This document shows, in pieces, positions 37,837 to 46,028 of a DNA stretch of 64,000 bases. The DNA lies in contig NZ_NITZ01000003.1 of assembly GCF_002632615.1 (NCBI RefSeq), positions 248,001-312,000 on the forward strand, given 5' to 3'. Below the pieces are notes generated by a model. The model saw only the letters and a program-made list of their open reading frames with translations. It made no database searches and was not told the origin of the DNA. Position numbers and translations under genes: made by a program. Source of the stretch: Xenorhabdus miraniensis. GTDB taxonomy: Bacteria > Pseudomonadota > Gammaproteobacteria > Enterobacterales > Enterobacteriaceae. Position 1 is the first letter of the stretch; every line of letters begins with the position of its first letter.

Positions 37837-38904
37837 ATGCTGGAAATGATTATGCAGTGGTATCACCGCCGCTTCACTGATCCACAGGTGGTGGCGTTAT
37901 CAATTATTTTGTTGGCCGGGTTTGGGATTATTTATTTCTTTAATGGAATCCTGGCACCTGTCCTTGCCGCCATTGTTTTGGCTTATTTATTGGAATGGCC
38001 AACGGTGAAATTAGAAAAGCTGGGTTGTGGTCGAGTGCTTTCCGTTTCCATTGTATTAACTGTCTTTATGGGAATCAGCGCATTGGTTATCTTGATTATT
38101 GCGCCTGCTGTCTGGCAACAGGGATTAAATTTGTTTTCTGATTTGCCCAATATGTTAAATCGTTTCAATGAGTATGCCCATACTTTGCCTTCCCGTTATC
38201 CGGCATTAGTCGATGCAGGTATTATTGAAATGATTGCTGATAATTTACGTAGCAAACTCTCTCTGGCTGGTGAATCTGTTTTTAAGTTTTCAGTGGCATC
38301 TTTGATTGGTTTGTTGACCCTCGCAATTTATCTGATCCTTGTCCCCTTAATGGTGTTTTTCCTGCTGAAAGACAAAAATCAAATGGTGGTGGCATTACAG
38401 CGAGTATTGCCGCGTGATCGCGGTTTGGCAGGAAAAGTATGGCATGAAATGAACCAACAGATTACTAACTATATCCGTGGTAAAGTCACTGAAATGGTTA
38501 TATTAACCATCTGTACATACGCAGTATTTGCCTTCTTTGGATTGAATTATTCTTTGTTGCTTGCAGTCCTGGTTGGTTTGTCTGTACTCATTCCTTATAT
38601 TGGTACGGTAATTGTGACTATTCCGGTTATTGTCGTGGCACTGTTTCAATGGGGACTTGGAACGGATTTCTGGACTCTGTTTATTGCCTATTTGGTTGTA
38701 CAGGGGTTAGATGGCAATCTCCTTGTGCCAATTTTATTTTCGGAAGCAGTCAATCTACATCCTCTTGTCATTATTTTTTCTGTCATTATTTTTGGTGGGT
38801 TATGGGGATTCTGGGGCGTTTTCTTTGCTATTCCACTGGCTACACTAATTAAGGCTGTCATTAATGTTTGGCCGGAAGAAAAAATTGAAGGGCAAGAAGA
38901 GTAA
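37837..38904 (+). CDS. perM: AI-2E family membrane protein PerM
   Basis: Inner-membrane protein of the PerM/YdiK (AI-2E transporter) family, whose function in E. coli is not well settled. 355 aa versus 353; it begins MLEMIMQWYHRRFTDP and has about eight hydrophobic segments including the family run ALDGNLLVP-like VQGLDGNLLVPILFSEAVNLHP. Divergent from bepA, as in E. coli. Ribosome site AAGGAG. Confidence 0.93.
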   Translation: MLEMIMQWYHRRFTDPQVVALSIILLAGFGIIYFFNGILAPVLAAIVLAYLLEWPTVKLEKLGCGRVLSVSIVLTVFMGISALVILIIAPAVWQQGLNLFSDLPNMLNRFNEYAHTLPSRYPALVDAGIIEMIADNLRSKLSLAGESVFKFSVASLIGLLTLAIYLILVPLMVFFLLKDKNQMVVALQRVLPRDRGLAGKVWHEMNQQITNYIRGKVTEMVILTICTYAVFAFFGLNYSLLLAVLVGLSVLIPYIGTVIVTIPVIVVALFQWGLGTDFWTLFIAYLVVQGLDGNLLVPILFSEAVNLHPLVIIFSVIIFGGLWGFWGVFFAIPLATLIKAVINVWPEEKIEGQEE

Positions 38905-38999
38905 TGGCAAATGCCAATATTAAAGGTGGCTATGGTGAAGGATATTAAGAACAAAATTACTCTGAATATAATAAATTGAAAATAAGGGAAGGAGTAGGT

Positions 39000-40049
39000 A
39001 TGCGATCACTGTTGAGTATTGTGCCCTGTATGCTTTTGGGCTGGGGATTATCATTGCTGAGCCTGCCCCTAGCTTATATGTTTGGTGCAATTGCTGCTGT
39101 GATTATTGCGTATCGATTTCGGGTTGTCATTGAAGCACCCAAACACGGCTTCACGGTGGTCCAGATAGTATTGGGTGGTTCAGTGGGATTGATGATCAGG
39201 GGGTTACAAGCAGAAGAGGCTCAGGATATTTTTTTGTTGCTTCCTGCTTTGCTGATTTGCCTGATATTGCAATTTGTTACTGGTTACCTATGGTTTAACC
39301 GGAAAATGGGTTGGAGCCGTGAAGAGTCGGTGCTGGGTGCCGTTCCGGGGGCTATGGCAGCAGTGTTGGCACTGAGTGATCACACACAGACTCAATCCCA
39401 GAAAATTGTTATATCCCATGCTATTCGCTTAGTGGTGTTGATTATCATTGCGAGCATTATTGTCGGATTGAATCCACCTCCGGCCACAGATCCAGTTACA
39501 GAAATTGTGCCATATATCTATGCGATTAATGCCCATACATTTAGTGTGATTGGCTGGTTGTCAGTGATTGCAGTGGGAGGATATTGGCTGGGACGCTTGT
39601 TAGCGCGTATCCATGTTCCTGCTCCTTATATGTTGACTTCATTGGCTGTTGCGGTATTGGTGCATTTACTATCCGAGACAACGCTGGTTATGCCTGATTT
39701 TCTTAATTCCTTATCTATGACGTTGATTGGTATGCGAATAGGCATGAATTTTATAGCCTTACCTTTATCTATGCTTATCAGCAATATCTGGTCTTCTATA
39801 CAGGCCGTCTTTATCAGTCTGGTTGTGACTATTCTGGTGGCCTTGATTACGGCAAAGCTGATAGATTACCCGATGGATCTGCTGATTCTGGCTTGGGCGC
39901 CTGGCAGTATGGAAGCGATGTTATTTGCAGCAATAGCAATGAAAGTAAATGTGGGAATTGTGATGTCGAGCCATATTATACGTATGTCACTGCTTCATGT
40001 TATACCCGCCATCGTTTTGGCTTTTCAGGCGCGTCGTCACCGGAGTTGA
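39000..40049 (+). CDS. AbrB-family membrane protein
   Basis: 349-aa hydrophobic protein of the AbrB duplication family (membrane regulators or transporters, once called ammonia monooxygenase-like). Two similar halves are visible, each with a glycine-rich helix (MLLGWGLSLLSLPLAYMFGAI; PAPYMLTSLAVAVLVHLLS) and the charged-pocket stretch LGAVPGAMAAVLALS against APGSMEAMLFAAIA. I prefer the ATG at 39000, with AAGGAG seven bases upstream, over the one at 38976. It probably shares the perM transcript. Substrate unknown. Confidence 0.85.
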   Translation: MRSLLSIVPCMLLGWGLSLLSLPLAYMFGAIAAVIIAYRFRVVIEAPKHGFTVVQIVLGGSVGLMIRGLQAEEAQDIFLLLPALLICLILQFVTGYLWFNRKMGWSREESVLGAVPGAMAAVLALSDHTQTQSQKIVISHAIRLVVLIIIASIIVGLNPPPATDPVTEIVPYIYAINAHTFSVIGWLSVIAVGGYWLGRLLARIHVPAPYMLTSLAVAVLVHLLSETTLVMPDFLNSLSMTLIGMRIGMNFIALPLSMLISNIWSSIQAVFISLVVTILVALITAKLIDYPMDLLILAWAPGSMEAMLFAAIAMKVNVGIVMSSHIIRMSLLHVIPAIVLAFQARRHRS

Positions 40050-40069
40050 TATTGATTCACTCATGTTAC

Positions 40070-40105
40070 TTCACTCCCGTTGTCAGGTTAGACCGCGGGA
40101 GTGAA
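40070..40105. terminator. Hairpin between the AbrB-family gene and bcp
   Basis: TTCACTCCCG/CGGGAGTGAA, 10 perfect pairs with a 16-nt loop, between converging genes. No T-run, so it may be a Rho-type or bidirectional barrier. Confidence 0.6.
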
Positions 40106-40139
40106 TGATGCTATCTGGCTATCATTGGTTATAACTGAT

Positions 40140-40613
40140 TCACGATGAATGCTGTTTCAGGTAATCGAGTACAATTTGATGATGATCACTGGTTTTGAAC
40201 TTATCAAAAACGTGTTCAATACCGCCTTGTGGATCAATCAAGAAACTGATGCGGTGAATACCATCATAGATTTTTCCCATGAACTGCTTTTCACCCCAAA
40301 CACCAAATTGCTCAGCAACCTGATGATCAACATCAGAAAGTAGCGTGAAATTCAGCATCTCTTTTTCTGTAAAGCGAGATAGTTTTTCTGGTGCATCTGT
40401 GCTGATCCCCAACACTTCGACATTAAGATTTTTTAGTTCATTCATCGTGTCACGCAAACCACATGCCTGAACGGTGCAACCTGGTGTCATTGCTTTGGGA
40501 TAAAAATAAACTAAAACCCGCTGACCTTTGAAGTCAGACAAATTAATGGTTTCGCCATCTTGGTCAGGAAGGCTGAATTGAGGTGCCTTATCACCGGCTT
40601 TCAATGGACTCAT
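40140..40613 (-). CDS. bcp: Thioredoxin-dependent peroxiredoxin Bcp
   Basis: Cytosolic atypical 2-Cys (PrxQ) peroxidase that detoxifies alkyl hydroperoxides and H2O2. Peroxidatic Cys46 and resolving Cys51 stand in TPGCTVQACGLRD; the thioredoxin fold runs over the whole 157 aa. ATG at 40613 has GGAG eight bases upstream. It marks the last core gene before the NRPS cluster; in E. coli the next gene would be gcvR. Confidence 0.95.
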   Translation of the reverse strand: MSPLKAGDKAPQFSLPDQDGETINLSDFKGQRVLVYFYPKAMTPGCTVQACGLRDTMNELKNLNVEVLGISTDAPEKLSRFTEKEMLNFTLLSDVDHQVAEQFGVWGEKQFMGKIYDGIHRISFLIDPQGGIEHVFDKFKTSDHHQIVLDYLKQHSS

Positions 40614-40801
40614 CACGCATTCTCCGTTTAATCGTTTTGATTTAAATGATTTTTGTACGATAATACTGCCATATGTTCACACGTTAACATGTATATGTAT
40701 TAAATGTCATTGGTTTTAACTATTCATATGAATTTAAAGGGTTATTTCTCTCTCCTTGCCTAATGATATTCAACATTGTTCGTATGTATTCATCTTGTTT
40801 C

Positions 40802-41068
40802 ATGAAAAATGTGTACATATATCAGGATATGAACTGCATTAAAAGCGGTATTATTTTTGAGAAAATTGATCGGGCAATGACTGAACCATGGTTGTTCTCC
40901 ATCAGCGGAAAACGCCCTGAAAAAAAATGATTACCAAATCCGATAAGGACGATTTGTCTATTTGTGCTATTCCTAAAGAAAAAATTATATTTAAATTTAG
41001 GTATTGCTGGGACAGCAAAAGAGATTGAATTGATATTGGGATCTATCCAACGTCACGAAAAATCATAA
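40802..41068 (+). pseudogene. Possible degraded ORF at the cluster edge
   Basis: One reading frame stays open for 88 sense codons apart from a single TGA at 40928-40930. It directly follows an A8 tract (40920-40927), where a slip could have broken the frame. The first part reads MKNVYIYQDMNCIKSG and the last part GIAGTAKEIELILGSIQ. No family is recognised. The rest of the 550-bp stretch between bcp and the NRPS operon shows nothing but the bcp promoter region and the terminator. Confidence 0.25.
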
Positions 41069-41101
41069 TAGAAGATTAATCATATAAAAACTAATTATCT
41101 T

Positions 41102-41131
41102 GGGAAAACCAGGGTTATATCTGGTTTTCCC
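41102..41131 (-). terminator. Terminator of the siderophore operon
   Basis: GGGAAAACCAG/CTGGTTTTCCC, 11 perfect pairs with an 8-nt loop, 33 bp past the last gene. Downstream on the minus strand the sequence is AT-rich, with TTTTT a little further on. Confidence 0.75.
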
Positions 41132-41164
41132 GGAAGTAGTATTATTGTTTATCCCAATAGACTT

Positions 41165-44128
41165 TTAGTTTTTTCTGCCGGAATAAGGGCGAACATATTT
41201 CATGATGCAGTCAAGTTTTTCGCAAGTTTCCTGCCATTCTCTTTCTGGTTTTGAATCTCTGACCAACCCTGCGCCAGCCTGAAGCCAACAGCGTCCTTTA
41301 TGCTGATAAAGAGAGCGTAATACCAGAGCGGCATCTAATTTACCTGAGCTATCCAATAGCATGACACAACCACTGTAAAGCCGACGTGGATCACCTTCAT
41401 AGCGGGAAATGGCTTGCAAAGACGGTTTCTTTGGTATCCCGGAAGCCGTTACCGCCGGGAATAAGGCAATGAAAGCATCCCAGCGATTTTTGTCTGTTTG
41501 GAGTAATCCTTTTACCCTTGATGCCAAATGTTGTACTGAACCGCGTTCACGAATAGCCATGAATTCTGACACACAAAGCGTTTCAGCCTGACAAATCGGC
41601 GCTAGTTCTTCTAAGGCTAATTTAGCAGAAACGGCGTGTTCAGAGATTTCTTTCGGGTCAGAAAGTAAATCTGCCCGTAGCCGTTGATCCTGATCTTTGT
41701 CATGTGTCAATGCTCTGGTGCCTGCCAATGGTTGGGTGCTGACCCAACCTGAACCATCTGCTTCAACCACAGTTTCCGGGCTGAAACCGTAAGCAGAGAA
41801 ATCTTCATCACGTAAGAAGAAAGAGCGGGCGGGTGTGTTGGCTTGACGGCCCAGCCAGTAACTATGTGTCATATCGATATTTGCACCAAGCTCAACTTGG
41901 CGTGATAAGATCACTTTTTGGTAGTGACCTGCGGTAATGTCCTTAACCGCATTTGCTACGTTGTCTTGGTAATTTTTTGCGGCGTTTGCTGTGTTGGCAA
42001 TTGCCATCTCTTTTGTAGTTGGGAAATTTGTAGTTGGGAAATTTGTAGTTGGAAAAGCCGGCGTGCCTAATTGATCAGCTTGGCTGACTTTTTCTCTCAG
42101 GATGGCGATCTGAGCTTCTTCAAGTGTCCGTATCAGAACCTGACCTTGAGTTATGCGTAATTCATGCTGTGGAATGATGATTTTTATTAATGATTCGTTT
42201 TGTTGTTCTAATGGCAATCCATATGCCATATGGGAAAACTCAAATAATGTTCTCCCATAAGCACGCCAGTCTTTAACCTGAACCGCGTTGAGTGCCTGTT
42301 CAAGCTTCTGGCTTAAAGTACTGATATCATATGAATGATAATTACCTTGTGAATCAATCAATTGTCCTGCTGCATCTGCACTGATAGTTGCTGCACAGCC
42401 TATTCCCAATGACCATTCACCTTTTGCTTCATAGAGCGTACAAGGTTGTGAATTATTATCTGAAAGCAAATGCGTGATCAGATCTAACGGGGTGCTGGTA
42501 ATAGCGAGAGTGTGTTCATGATATTGTTGCATAGGGCTTCCGTGCTCTGTTTGTGCCATCTGTACTAACTGGCGTTTGTCGATTTTTCCTACTGTGGTTA
42601 AAGGCCAATACGCTACAAACAACCATTGATCAGGGATTTTATGACGCTGAACACCTTTCTGGTGCAAGAATGTCTGCATCTGTGTAGGTTCTGGTTGGTT
42701 GCCACTCTTTGGCAGGCAAGCGCAAATTCGCTCACCCAGTAGTTCATCAGGGACAGCGATGACAACTGCATCATCAATGTCAGGATGTTGCAGCAACAGC
42801 GTCTCAACTTCTTGTGTCGAAATTTTTTCACCACTGCGGTTGATCTGTTCTTTAATCCGCCCTTCAACGATCAGGTTGCCATCTGAATTCATGCGAACCA
42901 GATCGCCGGTACGATAGAATCCATCAGAAGTGAAAGCGACGGCATTATGTTGTTCTGCACGGTAATATCCCGTAATGGTGTAGGGGCCGCGTGTAATCAA
43001 CTCGCCTACCTCACCGGGTGCAACAGGTTGCAGGCTGGTATCAACAATTTTGATTTCATCCTCTTCCGACAATGGGCGTCCTTGGGTATTAATGATGACC
43101 TCATAGGGATCATCCAGCCGGGTATAGCAAAGTAATCCTTCTGCTGTACCAAATACCTGCTGTAAAGGGCCAAGGCGTGCCATGACCTGTTCCGCCAGTT
43201 CTGGTGTGAGCCTGCCGCCACCGACTTGTAAGCAGCGCAGGGATGAAAGGTCGCTTTGTTCCCAGTCGCGGGCCTGCTCCCAGAGACGTGCAAGAGCCGG
43301 TACTAATGCCAGATGTGTCACTTGATACTGTTCGATCAGCGGCATGGCTTCATCACAGCTAGCGGTATCGCTTAGGAGTACACATCCGCCTTGAGAAAGC
43401 GTACCCAGAATACCGGGACTGCCTAAAGTAAAGTTATGGGCAACAGGCAATACCGCTAAATAAACGCTTTCAGGATTTACCGAACACAGGCGGGCAGAAA
43501 GCACAAAATCATAGGTATAGGCGTCGTGAGTACGCGGAATTAATTTAGGTGTCCCTGTCGTTCCACCAGAAAGCAGCAGTACAGCAATATCGCCATAACT
43601 TGGGCCGGAAATATTGAGTGGTTTATCACCAATGGATGCCAATGCGGTAAATTCTCCGGCTTCTCCATCAACGATAATATGTTTCAGTTCGGGACATGAG
43701 GCTGCAATTTCTTGCGCCATTTCCCGGTAATCAAAGCCATGAATACAGTCAGGGATAATATAAGCGACCGGGCGCGCAATTTGGCAAAGGGCATGAATAT
43801 CATGTGCCCGTTGTGTCGGCATTAATAGCACAGGGTGAGCGCCTAGCCTGAACAAAGCAAAACAGGTGACAACAAAGGAAATGCGGTTAGGCAGTTGTAC
43901 CATGACATTATCACCACGGCGTATTCCTTTGTGGAATAACCCGCTTGCGAGCCTTTCCGCGGCTTGATGAAGTTCATGATAAGTCAGTTGCTCTTCCTGA
44001 CAGATCAGCGCCGTTTTATCACCCCAGAGACCAGACCATCCGGCAAGTTGTTGGTCCAGTGTTTTGCCATTCCAAAAATAGTCTGGCGTCATTGTTAGTG
44101 CTCTTTCTGGGATTGAAAAAAGTGCCAT
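41165..44128 (-). CDS. Fused salicyl-AMP ligase and salicylate synthase (Irp5/YbtE::Irp9/YbtS)
   Basis: One 987-aa protein combining two yersiniabactin enzymes. Residues about 1-525 form an aryl-acid AMP ligase that would activate salicylate and load it on the ArCP of the Irp2-like synthetase: A3 motif LLLSGGTTGTPKLIPRTHDAY, YRTGDL, and VGKIDKRQL with the adenylation Lys near 515. Residues about 545-987 form a chorismate-utilising salicylate synthase: HYQKVILSR (Lys738, equal to the Irp9 general base), GFSPE, QPLAGTR, ITASGIPK, LYSGCVMLLD and WLQAGAGLV. In Yersinia these are separate, distant genes. Start at 44128: ATG overlaps the previous stop (TAATG), with AGGAG eight bases upstream. A 15-bp tandem repeat expands a loop of the second half (about 691-706). 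Confidence 0.93.
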   Translation of the reverse strand: MALFSIPERALTMTPDYFWNGKTLDQQLAGWSGLWGDKTALICQEEQLTYHELHQAAERLASGLFHKGIRRGDNVMVQLPNRISFVVTCFALFRLGAHPVLLMPTQRAHDIHALCQIARPVAYIIPDCIHGFDYREMAQEIAASCPELKHIIVDGEAGEFTALASIGDKPLNISGPSYGDIAVLLLSGGTTGTPKLIPRTHDAYTYDFVLSARLCSVNPESVYLAVLPVAHNFTLGSPGILGTLSQGGCVLLSDTASCDEAMPLIEQYQVTHLALVPALARLWEQARDWEQSDLSSLRCLQVGGGRLTPELAEQVMARLGPLQQVFGTAEGLLCYTRLDDPYEVIINTQGRPLSEEDEIKIVDTSLQPVAPGEVGELITRGPYTITGYYRAEQHNAVAFTSDGFYRTGDLVRMNSDGNLIVEGRIKEQINRSGEKISTQEVETLLLQHPDIDDAVVIAVPDELLGERICACLPKSGNQPEPTQMQTFLHQKGVQRHKIPDQWLFVAYWPLTTVGKIDKRQLVQMAQTEHGSPMQQYHEHTLAITSTPLDLITHLLSDNNSQPCTLYEAKGEWSLGIGCAATISADAAGQLIDSQGNYHSYDISTLSQKLEQALNAVQVKDWRAYGRTLFEFSHMAYGLPLEQQNESLIKIIIPQHELRITQGQVLIRTLEEAQIAILREKVSQADQLGTPAFPTTNFPTTNFPTTKEMAIANTANAAKNYQDNVANAVKDITAGHYQKVILSRQVELGANIDMTHSYWLGRQANTPARSFFLRDEDFSAYGFSPETVVEADGSGWVSTQPLAGTRALTHDKDQDQRLRADLLSDPKEISEHAVSAKLALEELAPICQAETLCVSEFMAIRERGSVQHLASRVKGLLQTDKNRWDAFIALFPAVTASGIPKKPSLQAISRYEGDPRRLYSGCVMLLDSSGKLDAALVLRSLYQHKGRCWLQAGAGLVRDSKPEREWQETCEKLDCIMKYVRPYSGRKN
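42012..42056. repeat. 15-bp in-frame tandem repeat in the fused ligase/synthase gene
   Basis: Three units (tttgtagttgggaaa twice, then a one-base variant) encode FPTTN-FPTTN-FPTTK. The loop precedes the catalytic-Lys helix of the salicylate synthase. Confidence 0.92.
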
Positions 44129-44931
44129 TATGCGAACTCCTTTGAATAAACATACTGCATAAATTGCGTAATGTAATGAATAAAACTCTGTGGTTTTTGA
44201 GTAATGTAAAAATGGTCGCCGGTAATCTCCCGGCAACAATACGAAAGGTTTTGTTTGTCGCCTGCAAGCCAGTGATGCCACTGCTGAACTTCCAGAGCAG
44301 AGGCCTCTTTGTCTTCATTGCCATAAAGCAGCAACGTTGGTATTTGCAGTTTCACTGAATCCGGTTGAATGACATGGTGATAATGCTCAGTGGCAAAAAA
44401 ATCAGCACGCAGCATGGGTAAAAATAGCGCAAGTAATCCCGGATCTTCCTGTAAAATCGGGCTGCAACCACCAATATCAATCAGTTGCTCAATGAATTCA
44501 TGATCAGATAATCCACTCAACTGGCGGCGGGATTGAAGATGGGGGGCATGACACCCCGAAAGTACCAGCGCCTTGGGAAAACAGCTATGTTGTTCAAGGC
44601 GCCGGCAGGTTTCAAAAGCCACCTGAGCCCCCATACTGTGGCCGGCCAGTATTAAGTTCTCTCTTTGTGCAGGCGTGAATGACACGATCAGGTCGAAAAG
44701 TGATTGTGCTAATGGTGCAATGCTGGTGACAGCTCGTTCATTCATGCGGCTGTCACGTCCCGGATAAATGACCAGCGAAACCGCGATGTCTGAACTTTCC
44801 AGCGTGGACCATTGGCGGAATGCACTGCTGCTGCCCCCGGCAAAGGGGCAGATTAACAGGGTGTATTTGGGTTCATCATGCGTCGTCAGGCACGGACGAA
44901 TCATCGGGTGTGTAGGGAGTACCCATGTCAT
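44128..44931 (-). CDS. irp4: Type II thioesterase (Irp4/YbtT-like)
   Basis: 267-aa alpha/beta hydrolase thought to clear wrong or stalled acyl groups from the carrier domains of the synthetases. The nucleophile elbow is GHSMG (Ser99), the acid lies near YGNEDKEAS and the His in TGDHFYIT (about 244). It overlaps the neighbouring genes by single bases on both sides, indicating coupled translation. Confidence 0.92.
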   Translation of the reverse strand: MTWVLPTHPMIRPCLTTHDEPKYTLLICPFAGGSSSAFRQWSTLESSDIAVSLVIYPGRDSRMNERAVTSIAPLAQSLFDLIVSFTPAQRENLILAGHSMGAQVAFETCRRLEQHSCFPKALVLSGCHAPHLQSRRQLSGLSDHEFIEQLIDIGGCSPILQEDPGLLALFLPMLRADFFATEHYHHVIQPDSVKLQIPTLLLYGNEDKEASALEVQQWHHWLAGDKQNLSYCCREITGDHFYITQKPQSFIHYITQFMQYVYSKEFA

Positions 44932-46028
44932 CAGCGTTCTTCCTTAGTCAGCATCAGTTGGGTTGGATCAATCCAGACAGGAGCCAATAAATCTTGGGCA
45001 ACAGGCTCTCCCATAATGCGCAGAATTTGTTGCCATAAACCCGCCAGCCGCAGTTGGTAGCCGCAGGAAAAAGCGGGTGGGCAGAACGCACCATTCAATA
45101 CAGAACTCAAGGTGTTGAGTAGAAATGCCACACCTTCAGCGCCATCACATTCAAATGCTGTCATCCAGTTTTGGGTTGCCGGACAAAGAATGTGTGATGT
45201 TGTCTGGTGCAGATAAGCGCCATCCGGCTGACTGGCACTCAGGTAGAGGCTTTGCTCATTATTCAGATGATCCGGCGCATGAAGAACCGGCGTCCAGACA
45301 ACCGGGCCATAACTGGCTTCCTGCGTAAGATAACCGGCAGGCCAGATCAGCGTCATTTTATGCATAACCAGGTTGTGCATGTCTGGATCTCTGGGGTCCA
45401 GATAGGATTGAACGTTTAACGTTATCGTTGTATCCGCAGTACTGAGTTCAAAGCAATGAAATGCGTTGCTTCGCTGTCCCATATAGACTATCTCCATTTG
45501 CTCAGGGCAATGACATGCCTGTAATAACAGATCAAGTGCGGAAAATAGTAACTGGCGGCTGGTGGTCAGATAGCCACTCACCGGACGTTGCTGTGATAAT
45601 TGATTAATTTGTTGTGCCGCATGTAACCAGCTCCTGCCTGCATGGCATTGACTGTAGAAGCTATTGACCCAAAACATAGCATCATGCTTGTTAGCGACTG
45701 ATTGGTGCCTTTTGATGGCTTCTGCATCAAGGGGGTGCTCCTGAATGACAGAAATACCCCGTGCCAATAGTGCTTGGGTCAATTGGTCGCCTTTGCCGCC
45801 AATAACCTCTGCGCGTATTACGACACAGGCAATATCAATGTCGTTTGGCAATTCATCCAATGAGCGGAATAGTGGCACATTGAAATCACGGGCAAGTTGC
45901 TGTGAACGAGGACTTCCTTGCGCCAGAATACCGGCCAGTTCCAGACCTGTCCGAGGTTGTAGAAACGCATTAAGATACAGTTCGCCAAATTTTGAACCGA
46001 CAATCAGAACCCGCCGTGGCTTTATCAT
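44931..46028 (-). CDS. irp3: Thiazolinyl imide reductase (Irp3/YbtU-like)
   Basis: NADPH-dependent reductase acting in trans on the assembly line to reduce one thiazoline to thiazolidine. The N-terminus RRVLIVGSKFGELYLNAF is the Gfo/Idh-type dinucleotide fold of the YbtU/PchG family; a C-terminal substrate domain follows. 365 aa is the usual length. It overlaps irp1 by four bases. Confidence 0.92.
   Translation of the reverse strand: MIKPRRVLIVGSKFGELYLNAFLQPRTGLELAGILAQGSPRSQQLARDFNVPLFRSLDELPNDIDIACVVIRAEVIGGKGDQLTQALLARGISVIQEHPLDAEAIKRHQSVANKHDAMFWVNSFYSQCHAGRSWLHAAQQINQLSQQRPVSGYLTTSRQLLFSALDLLLQACHCPEQMEIVYMGQRSNAFHCFELSTADTTITLNVQSYLDPRDPDMHNLVMHKMTLIWPAGYLTQEASYGPVVWTPVLHAPDHLNNEQSLYLSASQPDGAYLHQTTSHILCPATQNWMTAFECDGAEGVAFLLNTLSSVLNGAFCPPAFSCGYQLRLAGLWQQILRIMGEPVAQDLLAPVWIDPTQLMLTKEER

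Noticed and set aside
41165..42600. Isochorismate synthase (EntC/DhbC-like) for the C-terminal half of the fused protein
   Set aside because: The chain matches Irp9 salicylate synthase throughout (VILSR with Lys, QPLAGTR, ITASGIPK), and no EntB- or EntA-like gene is present.
44128..44281. Longer N-terminus (51 extra residues) for the fused ligase/synthase
   Set aside because: It would run back through the thioesterase gene in another frame; the ATG at 44128 has a strong ribosome site and the family N-terminus.
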